DNA of 64,000 bases from Peristeroidobacter soli. GTDB lineage: Bacteria > Pseudomonadota > Gammaproteobacteria > Steroidobacterales > Steroidobacteraceae. Made by a program: the position numbers and the translations under genes. Below the pieces are notes generated by a model that saw nothing but the letters and a program-made list of their open reading frames with translations, had not been told where the DNA came from and did not search any database. The stretch lies in the NCBI RefSeq assembly GCF_004138485.1, contig NZ_ML142848.1, positions 1,772,640 through 1,836,639 of the forward strand, read 5' to 3'. How positions within the stretch are numbered: position 1 is the stretch's first letter; every line of letters begins with the position of its first letter. Below, one piece after another: positions 1-7,822 of this stretch.

Positions 1-6
1 AGCTTT

Positions 7-126
7 CGAGTACCCGCCCGGGTACATGGATGTACCCCGCCGCTGCAAGCGGCGGGCGAGCGGCAAAAGTCACGCCTTTTGCCGCCTCGCCAGGAGGGTC
101 GTGGCAGGGATGCCCGATCCCGACTT
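7..126. repeat. REP-like composite palindromic element
   Basis: This non-coding stretch is a chain of inverted repeats. Positions 20-37 are GGGTACAT-GG-ATGTACCC. Positions 39-57 hold a CCGCCGC/GCGGCGG hairpin. Positions 60-69 and 76-85 form a perfect 10-bp stem (GCGGCAAAAG/CTTTTGCCGC), and GGGAT/ATCCC near 108-122 is followed by a T-run. The first palindrome and the CGAGTAC box at 7-13 recur in the opposite orientation at 5614-5645. This looks like a dispersed REP/BIME-type element and may also end transcripts coming from the left edge. The family assignment is inference. Confidence 0.6.
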
Positions 127-127
127 T

Positions 128-892
128 TTATTTGAACAGCACGCCGACGTTGATCACGTCGATGTCCTGCTCGTAAGCCTTGTCGTCGTCGCCCACGTCG
201 AAGAACTTCTGATATTCCACGCGGATCGCCAGGTTCGGCGTCGCATTCCAGGTGGCACCGATGCCGGCGAACAGCTCGGTCTGACTGGCGTCGATGCGCT
301 CGTGGTAGAAATTTTCCTTGAACTCGACGTCGGTGATCCGGATCGTCTGGCGCGTATCGGCCAGGAAGATGCCGGCCTTGCCATTGAATTCGAAGTGCTG
401 GCCCACCGGCACGAACGCCACGACCGACGCGGTCGGGCCGGCGCTGCTGAAGCGATAGCCCATGGCGTAATCGATGTTCTCGTTCACAGTGAGCAGATTG
501 CTGTTGAGCACGCCGTCGAAGTCGTATTTCACTTCGCCCAGGTTCACGTAACCGATTTCCATGCCGACCCACTTGTTGAAGCGGTAGCCGACCAGCGCGC
601 CCCACACGCTCGTGGTGTCATCCAGTGAGGAAGGATCGCGACCGAGGTCGGTCAAGGTCCAGGTGCCGGGGTTGGTCGGATTGTCGTTGTAGTCGTCCGC
701 GATGTTGTCGAGGATGCCCTGCACCCAGTTGGTATCGAAGGTGGCATCGATATCGCCGCGCGAAGGCATGTCGGTCATGCCGCCGCCGCCCCAGACGCTG
801 AAGTAAAAGCCGCTATATTCCTCGGCGAGTGCCGGAGCCGACAGCACACAGCCCAGTGCCAGCCCAGCCAGCAAGCGAGTCTTATTGATCAT
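128..892 (-). CDS. outer-membrane beta-barrel protein
   Basis: A 254-residue exported protein. The chosen ATG at 892 starts a clear signal peptide (MINKTRLLAGLALG then VLSAPALA, cleavage near residue 23) and is preceded by a GGAGAGA ribosome site. A start at 985 would place 31 non-signal residues ahead of it. The mature part alternates aromatic and polar residues as in an eight- to ten-strand barrel (WGALVGYRFNKWVGMEIGYV; LAIRVEYQKFF; INVGVLFK at the C-terminus). It resembles small OmpA/OmpW-type porins and Opacity-like barrels. A C-terminal Phe-Lys pair replaces the usual terminal Phe. The substrate is unknown. It is divergent from mtgA and probably monocistronic. Confidence 0.75.
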   Translation of the reverse strand: MINKTRLLAGLALGCVLSAPALAEEYSGFYFSVWGGGGMTDMPSRGDIDATFDTNWVQGILDNIADDYNDNPTNPGTWTLTDLGRDPSSLDDTTSVWGALVGYRFNKWVGMEIGYVNLGEVKYDFDGVLNSNLLTVNENIDYAMGYRFSSAGPTASVVAFVPVGQHFEFNGKAGIFLADTRQTIRITDVEFKENFYHERIDASQTELFAGIGATWNATPNLAIRVEYQKFFDVGDDDKAYEQDIDVINVGVLFK

Positions 893-1085
893 GTCCCATC
901 TCTCCGTAAGTTCCGTGACATCATTTGTGGGGATAGCCAATCCCAAGATTTTGGGCGGGGATGGTAGACGATTATGTGCAATCAAACAGCGACTGGATCA
1001 CACTTGACCGGCGCGTGAGCCGCTTTCGTGACTCATGTCCGCTTCGGTTTCCGCTATAACCCCCGCAAATCATCGCCTACCCCGA

Positions 1086-1778
1086 ATGTTTCGTTTCCTC
1101 GCCTGGCTGCTGGTCCTGCTGCTTTTGCTGAGCGTCGGCCCGGTAGTTTTACTGAGATGGGTGGACCCGCCGACCAGCGCTTTCATGCTGCGGGAAGCCG
1201 GCCCGGTCCGCTACCGGTGGGTGGATTGGGAGCGGATCTCGCCCCACGTCAAAGTGGCGGTGATTGCTTCGGAGGATCAGAAGTTTCCGGAGCACCACGG
1301 TTTCGATTTCGATTCCATCAATGACGCCCTGGAGGATCGCGAGCGCGGCCGCCGGGTGCGCGGCGCCAGCACGCTGTCGCAACAGGTCGCGAAGAACCTG
1401 TTTCTCTGGCCCGGGCAGAACTGGATCCGCAAGGGCCTGGAAGCCTACTTCACGGTGTTGATCGAGACGCTGTGGCCGAAGAAGCGCATTCTCGAGGTAT
1501 ACGTGAACATCGCGGAATTCGGCAGCGGGGTGTTCGGCGTGGGCGCCGCGTCCGAGGTATTTTTCAGGAAGCCGGCCGCGCGACTCAGCGCACCGGATGC
1601 GGCCTTGCTGGCGGCCGTGCTACCGAACCCAAAGCGGATGAAAGTTGGCGCGCCGTCCGTTTACGTCCGCTCGCGCCAGCTATGGATTCTCGGGCAGATG
1701 CGGGGGCTGGGTGGCGTCAGCTTGTTACAAACGATCGACCCGCCGCCCCCCAAGCCATCGAAGAAGAAAGCGGCCTGA
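1086..1778 (+). CDS. mtgA: monofunctional peptidoglycan transglycosylase MtgA
   Basis: A 230-residue GT51 glycosyltransferase that polymerises lipid II into glycan strands at the outer face of the inner membrane without a transpeptidase domain. Residues about 5-24 form the single N-terminal membrane anchor. The catalytic glutamate lies in [14 protein letters not shown] (E63), and the second family motif is [15 protein letters not shown]. Later family segments [14 protein letters not shown] and [11 protein letters not shown] are intact. ATG 1086 is preferred over 1035 because it starts directly with the anchor and because a TATAAC -10-like box at 1055-1060 would place the transcript start downstream of 1035. 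Neither start has a strong ribosome site. It is convergent with the fumarylacetoacetase gene, with only 3 bp between them. Confidence 0.93.
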   Translation: MFRFLAWLLVLLLLLSVGPVVLLRWVDPPTSAFMLREAGPVRYRWVDWERISPHVKVAVIASEDQKFPEHHGFDFDSINDALEDRERGRRVRGASTLSQQVAKNLFLWPGQNWIRKGLEAYFTVLIETLWPKKRILEVYVNIAEFGSGVFGVGAASEVFFRKPAARLSAPDAALLAAVLPNPKRMKVGAPSVYVRSRQLWILGQMRGLGGVSLLQTIDPPPPKPSKKKAA

Positions 1779-1781
1779 GGC

Positions 1782-2765
1782 TCAGCCCGCGCGCACGACT
1801 TTCTGATCGATCGCGCCGAAGATGCTGCGGCCGTGGCCATCGAACATCTCGATGCGCACCGAGTCGCCGAACTTCATGAACGACGTCACCGGCTTGCCCT
1901 GCTCGATCTGTTCCAGCGTGCGACGCTCGGCGATGCACGCCGATCCCAGCGAACGGTCGTAATTTGAAATCGTCCCCGAGCCGAGCACCGTGCCGGCGCG
2001 GGCGTTGCGCGTCTTGGCGACGTGCTCGATCAGGCGCGCGAAGTCGAACGTCATATCGACACCGCAGTTCGGCCGACCGAAGGGCTTGCCGTTCACATGC
2101 ACGACCAGCGGCAGATGAAGCTTCGCTTCCGACCAGGCCGCGCCCAATTCATCCGGGGTGACCGCCACCGGCGAGAACGCCGTCGCCGGCTTGGATTGAT
2201 AGAACCCGAAGCCCTTGGCCAGCTCGTTCGGAATCAGATTGCGCAACGACCAGTCGTTCACCAGCATCACCAGCTTGATGCGATCGAACGCGCCCTCACG
2301 CTTCGTGCCCATCGGCACGTCGTCGGTGATCACGGCGACCTCGCCTTCCAGGTCGATGCCGAACTCCTCGCTCGGCACCGGCACGTCGTCGCGAGCGCCG
2401 AGGAAATCATCCGAGCCGCCCTGATACACCAGCGGATCGGTCCAGAAAGTCGCCGGCATCTCCGCGCCGCGCGCCTTGCGCACCAGCTCGACGTGATTGA
2501 CGTAAGCGGAACCGTCCACCCAATGATAGGCACGAGGCAGCGGCGCCATCGCGCGCGCCGGATCGAAGGCGAACGAGTCTTTCACATCGCCCTTCTCCAG
2601 CGCGGCCGCGACCTCGGCCAACTTCGGCGATACATTCGACCAGTCATCGAGCGCGGCCTGCATCGTCGGCGCGATGTGGCCGACCGCGACCGCCTTGCTC
2701 AGATCGCGACTGACGACGACCAACTGACCGTCGCGACCGGAACTCTTCAGGGTAGCTAGCTTCAT
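1782..2765 (-). CDS. fahA: fumarylacetoacetate hydrolase family protein
   Basis: A 327-residue FAH-superfamily enzyme, the last step of tyrosine degradation, giving fumarate and acetoacetate. The metal-binding acidic segment EFGIDLEGEVAVITDDVP and the family stretch GRPNCGVDMTFDFARLI followed by GTVLGSGTISN are present. It is shorter than animal FAH (about 420) but the normal size of the bacterial fold. It is the third gene of a minus-strand operon behind homogentisate dioxygenase (48-bp gap) and HPPD, which makes fumarylacetoacetate the likely substrate. A maleylacetoacetate isomerase is not in the operon; the two GST-fold genes at 36130-37426 are possible stand-ins but are far away. Confidence 0.88.
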   Translation of the reverse strand: MKLATLKSSGRDGQLVVVSRDLSKAVAVGHIAPTMQAALDDWSNVSPKLAEVAAALEKGDVKDSFAFDPARAMAPLPRAYHWVDGSAYVNHVELVRKARGAEMPATFWTDPLVYQGGSDDFLGARDDVPVPSEEFGIDLEGEVAVITDDVPMGTKREGAFDRIKLVMLVNDWSLRNLIPNELAKGFGFYQSKPATAFSPVAVTPDELGAAWSEAKLHLPLVVHVNGKPFGRPNCGVDMTFDFARLIEHVAKTRNARAGTVLGSGTISNYDRSLGSACIAERRTLEQIEQGKPVTSFMKFGDSVRIEMFDGHGRSIFGAIDQKVVRAG

Positions 2766-2813
2766 AGTTCAATACAGCTCGACATCAAAGCGGGCACTGG
2801 AGCGGGCCGCCAG

Positions 2814-3941
2814 TTACTTCTGTTTCCAACTATCGACGTAACCGGTCCACTCGACGGCCGCGGCGGACTCGGTGATCTCCAACGCATCGCGCGTATCGAT
2901 CATCACCGCGTACTCGTCGGTCGCCGGCTTCGACTGCACCAGCATGTTCTTCAGCGCCTTCGGATGCGGGCCGTGCGTGAAGCCGCAAGGATGCAGCGTC
3001 ATCATTCCCGGCTTGATGTTGTCGCGCGAGAAGAAATCGCCCGCGTGATAGAACAACACCTCATCGTAGTCGTCGTTGTTGTGGAAGAACGGCACCTTCA
3101 ACGCACCGGCATCGGTTTCGAACGGCCGCGGCACGAACGTGCAGATCACGAACCGGTTGCCGACGAACGTGGTGTGCGCCGACGGCGGCAAGTGATAGCG
3201 ATGGCTCATCACCGGCCGGAGGTCCTTGACGTTGATACGCACCACCGAAAGATCGCCATGCCAACCGGTCGCATCGAGCGGGTTGAATGGATACGTGACT
3301 TTCGAAATCGCATTGTTGCGCTTGACGCGCACCTGCCAGCTGCGATCGTCGCTTTGCTGAGCCACGAACGCCGCATCCATCCTCGGCACATCCAGCATCG
3401 CCGGATCGAAGATCGCATGGTTGCCCAGCAACCCCTTGTCCGGCAGCGCGTAGCTCGAGTTCGTCGCTTCGATCAACAGCGCGAACATCGGCTCCTTCAG
3501 CTCGATACGCCACATCGTGCCGCGAGGGATCACGACGTAGTCGCCGGCCACCACCGTCAGATGGCCGTAGTCACAGTGAAACTCACCCGTGCCCCGATGC
3601 ACGAAGATCAACTCGTCGCCGTCGGCATTGCGCGCCAGGTGATCCATGGACTCATTGGCATTCCACACCCGCACACTGACGTGCGCGTTGCGCAGAATCT
3701 CCTTCGCTTGCCACGGCGATGGTTGCTCCTGCTCCAGCCTGGTCAGATCGAACGCATGCGGGCGCAGCGGTCCTTCGAACTCCACCCAGCCGGTCGGCGG
3801 ATGGCGATGATGAAAGAATGCCGCCGGGCCGAAGAAGCCTTCCTTGCTGATCTCGCGCTCGAACGTGCCCGCCGGCATATCGGCATGCGCCTGCCGCGAA
3901 GCCGTGCCTTCGACGTGAGAGGGGGTGATGGGTCGCTTCAT
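2814..3941 (-). CDS. hmgA: homogentisate 1,2-dioxygenase
   Basis: A 375-residue cupin-fold iron dioxygenase that opens the ring of homogentisate to maleylacetoacetate. Recognisable segments are HTTFVGNRFVICTFVPRPFE and FFHNNDDYDEVLFYHAGDF, followed by PGMMTLHPCGFTHGPHP. The probable iron ligands are H287, E294 and H323, by comparison with the human enzyme pattern. It belongs to the short bacterial branch (about 380 residues against 430-450 in the classic type). It is preceded by HPPD with an 18-bp gap and followed by the FAH gene, so the order follows the pathway. The start has only a weak ribosome site. Confidence 0.9.
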   Translation of the reverse strand: MKRPITPSHVEGTASRQAHADMPAGTFEREISKEGFFGPAAFFHHRHPPTGWVEFEGPLRPHAFDLTRLEQEQPSPWQAKEILRNAHVSVRVWNANESMDHLARNADGDELIFVHRGTGEFHCDYGHLTVVAGDYVVIPRGTMWRIELKEPMFALLIEATNSSYALPDKGLLGNHAIFDPAMLDVPRMDAAFVAQQSDDRSWQVRVKRNNAISKVTYPFNPLDATGWHGDLSVVRINVKDLRPVMSHRYHLPPSAHTTFVGNRFVICTFVPRPFETDAGALKVPFFHNNDDYDEVLFYHAGDFFSRDNIKPGMMTLHPCGFTHGPHPKALKNMLVQSKPATDEYAVMIDTRDALEITESAAAVEWTGYVDSWKQK

Positions 3942-3959
3942 GGAAGCACCTGCTTGCAG

Positions 3960-5027
3960 TTAAATCACGCCCCGGCGCATCTGGTCGAGCTCGATCGACT
4001 CGAACAGGGCTTTGAAATTGCCTTCGCCGAAGCCGTCGTTGCCCTTGCGCTGGATGATTTCGAAAAAGATCGGGCCGATCACGTTCTGGGTGAAGATCTG
4101 CAACAGCAGGCCTTCGTTCTTGGCCGGATTGCCGTCGATCAGAATGCGACGCTTGCGCAGCTCGTCCAGATTCTCGCGATGCCCCTCGACGCGCGCGTCG
4201 ACACCTTCATAGTAAGTGTCCGGCGTGTCTTGGAACGCCACGCCCTGCTCACGCAACACATCGACGGTGTGCACGATGTCCGCGGTGCCAAGCGCGATGT
4301 GCTGAATGCCCTCGCCCTTGTACTCGCGCAGGTACTCTTCGATCTGCGACTTGTCGTCCTGCGATTCGTTGATCGGGATGCGGATCTTGCCGCACGGGCT
4401 GGTCATGGCGCGGCTGAACAGGCCGGTCTTCTTGCCTTCGATGTCGAAGTAACGGATCTCGCGGAAGTTGAACAGCTTCTCGTAGAAGCCGGCCCACTTG
4501 TTCATGTTGCCGCGGGCCACGTTGTGCGTCAGATGATCGATGTAGGTCAGTCCCGCCTTGCGGCTCAGCGCCGCGCCTTGCACCGGCACGAAGTCGACGT
4601 CATAAATCGTGTTCTCGCCGTAGCGATCGACCAGATAGACCAGGCTGCCGCCGATGCCTTCGATGGCCGGAATGTTCAGCTCCATCGGGCCGACTCGCGT
4701 CTCGACCGGCTTGGCGCCGAGCTCGACACAACGCTTGAACGCGTACGCCGCGTCCTTCACGCGGAACGCCATGGCACACGCCGACGGGCCATGCTCGCGC
4801 GCGAAGCGCTGACCGAAGCTGTCCGGCTCGGCGTTGATGATGAAATTGATGTCGCCCTGCCGGTGCAACGTGACATTCTTGCTGCGATGGCGGGCAGTGG
4901 CCGGAAAGCCGAGCCGCTCGAACAAAGTCCGCAACAGCTCGGGATCCTCGGCGGTGTATTCGACGAACTCGAAGCCGTCGGTGCCGAGCGGGTTGTGACT
5001 GTCGTGGGCGGCGCTGCTCATACTCAT
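3960..5027 (-). CDS. hppD: 4-hydroxyphenylpyruvate dioxygenase
   Basis: A 355-residue VOC-fold Fe(II) enzyme converting 4-hydroxyphenylpyruvate to homogentisate. The three iron ligands of the family are visible: H165 in YIDHLTHNV, H243 in GIQHIALGT and E323 in IFFEIIQRKG. Two vicinal-oxygen-chelate repeats are present, the C-terminal one catalytic. The length is normal for bacteria. ATG 5027 has a GAGGA ribosome site; a second ATG two codons later is also possible. It is the first gene of the tyrosine operon, divergent from a MarR regulator across 74 bp that contain two palindromes, so repression by that MarR protein is likely. Confidence 0.95.
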   Translation of the reverse strand: MSMSSAAHDSHNPLGTDGFEFVEYTAEDPELLRTLFERLGFPATARHRSKNVTLHRQGDINFIINAEPDSFGQRFAREHGPSACAMAFRVKDAAYAFKRCVELGAKPVETRVGPMELNIPAIEGIGGSLVYLVDRYGENTIYDVDFVPVQGAALSRKAGLTYIDHLTHNVARGNMNKWAGFYEKLFNFREIRYFDIEGKKTGLFSRAMTSPCGKIRIPINESQDDKSQIEEYLREYKGEGIQHIALGTADIVHTVDVLREQGVAFQDTPDTYYEGVDARVEGHRENLDELRKRRILIDGNPAKNEGLLLQIFTQNVIGPIFFEIIQRKGNDGFGEGNFKALFESIELDQMRRGVI

Positions 5028-5032
5028 TCCTC

Positions 5033-5062
5033 GGTTCCGGAACCAATGGTTACAATTGAAAC
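5033..5062. promoter_or_regulatory. candidate MarR operator between hppD and marR
   Basis: Two dyads lie in the 74-bp divergent intergenic region. GGTTCCGGAACC at 5033-5044 is a perfect 12-bp palindrome. GTTACAATTGAAAC at 5049-5062 is a 14-bp palindrome with one mismatched pair. MarR dimers bind dyads of this size between divergent genes. Binding is inferred from position and symmetry only. Confidence 0.5.
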
Positions 5063-5101
5063 TATATCGCCACGCGTCGTCAAGGGCCCTACTCGCAAGC
5101 C

Positions 5102-5605
5102 ATGAACGGGACTAAAGAAAAAGCTGCCGACTTGCCGCCGGCAGGGCTGCCGCCGGCAGGACCGCCGTTGCAGCTCGATCGTTTCATTCCCTACCGGCTG
5201 TCGGTGCTGACCAACACGGTCAGCATGGTGATCGCCAGCGCCTATGAGCGGGAATTCGGCCTGAGCATCCCGCAATGGCGGGTGATGGCGGTGCTGGCCC
5301 AGTCGCCGGAACTGTCGGCCATCGAAGTCGCTGAACGCACGGCCATGGACAAAGTTGCGGTCAGCCGGGCGCTGCAGGGGCTGATCGATTCGAAGCGGGT
5401 GCTGCGCGCCTTCGACAAGGGCGACCGGCGCCGCTCCATCCTGCGGCTGTCCGCCGCTGGACAGGCCGTCTACACGCGGGTCGCGCCCATGGCTCTGCGC
5501 TACGAAGCTGAGCTGCTCGGCGCATTGAGTCCGGAAGATCAGCGTACGCTCGATGACTTGCTGACGCGTCTGATGGAGCAAGCGAAATCCATGCAAACAC
5601 GTTAA
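5102..5605 (+). CDS. MarR-family transcriptional regulator
   Basis: A 167-residue winged-helix regulator. The core ISPxWRxMAVLAQSPELSAIEVAERTAMDKVAVSRALQGLIDSKRVLR followed by DKGDRRRSILRLSAAGQAVY is the standard MarR DNA-binding module with its wing (DxRR). Residues 11-22 carry a short tandem repeat (LPPAG twice, from a 15-nt DNA repeat) ahead of the dimerisation helix. It is divergent from the HPPD-HmgA-FAH operon, so the natural prediction is a tyrosine-catabolism repressor that responds to an aromatic intermediate. The ATG has only a weak ribosome site. Confidence 0.9.
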   Translation: MNGTKEKAADLPPAGLPPAGPPLQLDRFIPYRLSVLTNTVSMVIASAYEREFGLSIPQWRVMAVLAQSPELSAIEVAERTAMDKVAVSRALQGLIDSKRVLRAFDKGDRRRSILRLSAAGQAVYTRVAPMALRYEAELLGALSPEDQRTLDDLLTRLMEQAKSMQTR

Positions 5606-5613
5606 CGAGGGAT

Positions 5614-5645
5614 CGGGGTACATCCATGTACCCTGGCAGTACTCG
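5614..5645. repeat. second copy of REP-like palindrome
   Basis: GGGTACAT-CC-ATGTACCC at 5616-5633 plus GTACTCG at 5639-5645 is the reverse complement of the 7-37 element (CGAGTAC box, 5-6 nt spacer, same palindrome, then CCCCG). It sits 9 bp after the marR stop codon. Confidence 0.65.
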
Positions 5646-5667
5646 ATAGCGTTGGGAAAATCTTCGC

Positions 5668-5673
5668 TATAAT
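5668..5673 (+). promoter_or_regulatory. -10 box upstream of the E1 alpha gene
   Basis: A perfect TATAAT followed by a GC-rich discriminator (TCGCGCC) lies 65 bp before the predicted GTG start. No good -35 is visible at 16-18 bp, so the promoter call is tentative. Confidence 0.4.
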
Positions 5674-5738
5674 TCGCGCCGCTTGCATAGCTGCCCTGTT
5701 CGTTGGTCAAAAATGGGCAGCTGAAGGAGCGGCGACGA

Positions 5739-6824
5739 GTGAGAACAGTGGCGGAGTTTCGGATCGAGTATCTGCGGCAGCTGAGCCCGCAGGGCCGACC
5801 GCTCGATGAGCTGCCGGCGTTCGCGGCCGACAACGAGGAGTTGTTGAAGATGTTCGCGGCCATGCTGCGAGCCCGGACCTTCGACGCCAAGGCCATCAAT
5901 CTGCAACGCACAGGCAAGCTCGGCACCTACGCACCCTGCCTCGGTCAGGAAGCCGCTCATGTCGGCGTCGGCGCGGCGATGCGTCCCGAGGATTGCCTGG
6001 CCATCGTCTATCGCGAGATCGGCACCCTGTTCTGGCGCGGCGTGAGCATGACCGAAGTGCTGCTGTACTGGGGCGGCGACGAGCGCGGCAACAACTTCGC
6101 CGTGCCTCGCCACGATTTCCCCTGGTGCGTGCCCATCGCGACTCAGACGCTGCACGCGGCCGGCGCCGCCATGGCCTTCAAGATTCGCAAAGAGCCTCGT
6201 TGCGCCGTTGCGTATATCGGCGACGGCGGCACCTCCGAAGGCACGTTCTACGAAGCGATGAACCTGGCCGGCGCGCGCCAGCTGCCGATCGTGTTCGTCA
6301 TCGTCAACAACAAGTGGGCGATCTCCGTGCCCATCGAACAGCAGACCGCGTGCGAAACCCTGGCGCAGAAGGGCATCGCCGCCGGCATCCCGGGCGTTCA
6401 GGTCGATGGCAACGACGTGATCGCGGTTCGCGATTGCATGGCCCGCGCGCTGGAAAAAGCCCGCACTGGCGGCGGCCCGACCGTCGTCGAAGCGCTCAGC
6501 TATCGCTTGAGCGATCACACCACCGCCGACGATGCCAGCCGCTACCGCGACGAAGCTGAAGTCGCCGAAGCCTGGAAAACCGAGCCGATGATCCGGCTGC
6601 GCAAGCTGCTCGAATCCCGTGGCGTGCTCGACGCAGCGCGCGAGCAGGCGATGAAGGCGCAATTCACACGCGAGGTCGACGCCGCCGTTCAGGAATATCT
6701 GAACACGCCGCGCCAATCCAGCGACGCTATGTTCGAGCATCTGTACGCCAATCCGCCTCCGTACCTGGAGGAGCAGAAGGAACTCGCGCGTCGTTACGCC
6801 GGCACCGGCCGGCCTTCTCACTGA
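5739..6824 (+). CDS. pdhA: 2-oxo-acid (pyruvate-type) dehydrogenase E1 alpha subunit
   Basis: A 361-residue thiamine-diphosphate-dependent subunit that decarboxylates a 2-oxo acid and passes the acyl group to lipoyl-E2. The ThDP motif runs from GDGGTSEG (161-168) to NNKWAIS (190-196) with the expected spacing. The phosphorylation-loop region YRLSDHTTADDASRYR is present. GTG 5739 is chosen because AAGGAG lies 9 bp upstream; a TTG at 5703 without a ribosome site would add 12 residues. E1 beta and E2 follow directly, forming an operon; no E3 is encoded. Pyruvate and branched-chain 2-oxo acids cannot be told apart from sequence, and the pyruvate-type name is the better guess. Confidence 0.85.
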   Translation: MRTVAEFRIEYLRQLSPQGRPLDELPAFAADNEELLKMFAAMLRARTFDAKAINLQRTGKLGTYAPCLGQEAAHVGVGAAMRPEDCLAIVYREIGTLFWRGVSMTEVLLYWGGDERGNNFAVPRHDFPWCVPIATQTLHAAGAAMAFKIRKEPRCAVAYIGDGGTSEGTFYEAMNLAGARQLPIVFVIVNNKWAISVPIEQQTACETLAQKGIAAGIPGVQVDGNDVIAVRDCMARALEKARTGGGPTVVEALSYRLSDHTTADDASRYRDEAEVAEAWKTEPMIRLRKLLESRGVLDAAREQAMKAQFTREVDAAVQEYLNTPRQSSDAMFEHLYANPPPYLEEQKELARRYAGTGRPSH

Positions 6825-6833
6825 AGTCCTCGC

Positions 6834-7811
6834 ATGCCCAAAGTCACAATGGTCGAAGCCATCGCGATGGCGCAGGCGTGGGAACTGGCGAACGATCCCA
6901 GCGTGGTCGTGCTCGGTGAAGACGTCGGCAAGAGCGGCGGCGTGTTTCGCGCCACCTCGGGATTGTTCGAACGCTTCGGTGCCGATCGCGTTCAGGACAC
7001 GCCGCTGGCCGAGAACATGATTGCCGGCATGTGTGTCGGCATGGCGGCTCAAGGCATGCGGCCGGTCGCCGAGATTCAGTTCATGGGCTTTCTGTATCCG
7101 GCCATCGATCAGATCGTCAATCACATGAGCCGGCTGCGTCATCGCACGCGCGGGCGCTTGTCGTGCCCGGTGGTCATTCGCACGCCGCACGGCGGCGGCA
7201 TTCACGCGCCGGAACATCATTCGGAATCCGTCGAGTCGATGATCGCGCACGTGCCCGGTATTCGCGTGGTCTGCCCTTCTTCGCCGGCCCGCGCCTATGG
7301 ATTGTTGCTCGCGTCGATCCGCGATCCGGATCCGGTGCTGTTCCTCGAGCCGACCCGCATCTATCGACTGGCGAAACAGGAAGTGGCGGACGACGGCGTC
7401 GCCGCGCCACTCGATGTTTGTTACATCCTGCGTGAAGGCGAGGACGTGACCCTCGTGACCTGGGGCGCGATTGCGACCGACGTTTTGCAGGCGGCCGAGC
7501 AACTGGCGGCGCAAGGCATCAGTGCTGAAGTCATCGACCTGGCGACCGTGAGCCCGATCGACTCGGAGACGATCCTCGACTCCGTGGCCAAGACTGGCCG
7601 GCTGGTAATCGTGCACGAAGCCGCGCGCAATTGTGGTGTTGGCGCGGAGATCGCGGCCATCGTCGCCGAGCATGGTCTCTACGATTTGCTGGCGCCGATT
7701 CAACGCGTCACCGGTTTCGATACCGTCGTGCCGCTGTACCGACTCGAGAACGATTACATCCCCAGCGTGGCCCGCATCGTCGATGCGGCGAAAGCGACCC
7801 TGGCCGGCTAG
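6834..7811 (+). CDS. pdhB: 2-oxo-acid dehydrogenase E1 beta subunit
   Basis: A 325-residue transketolase-like beta subunit that completes the ThDP site with E1 alpha. Family landmarks: VLGEDVGKSGGVFRATSGL, then DTPLAENMIAGMCVGMA, MSRLRHRTRGRLSCPVVIRTP and HHSESVESMIAHVPG. The C-terminal transketolase domain carries LVTWGAIATDVLQAAEQL and VHEAARNCGVGAEIAAIV. Length and motifs are intact. It starts 9 bp after E1 alpha and ends 11 bp before E2, so co-translation as one unit is likely. Confidence 0.9.
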   Translation: MPKVTMVEAIAMAQAWELANDPSVVVLGEDVGKSGGVFRATSGLFERFGADRVQDTPLAENMIAGMCVGMAAQGMRPVAEIQFMGFLYPAIDQIVNHMSRLRHRTRGRLSCPVVIRTPHGGGIHAPEHHSESVESMIAHVPGIRVVCPSSPARAYGLLLASIRDPDPVLFLEPTRIYRLAKQEVADDGVAAPLDVCYILREGEDVTLVTWGAIATDVLQAAEQLAAQGISAEVIDLATVSPIDSETILDSVAKTGRLVIVHEAARNCGVGAEIAAIVAEHGLYDLLAPIQRVTGFDTVVPLYRLENDYIPSVARIVDAAKATLAG

Positions 7812-7822
7812 GAACAAGACTC

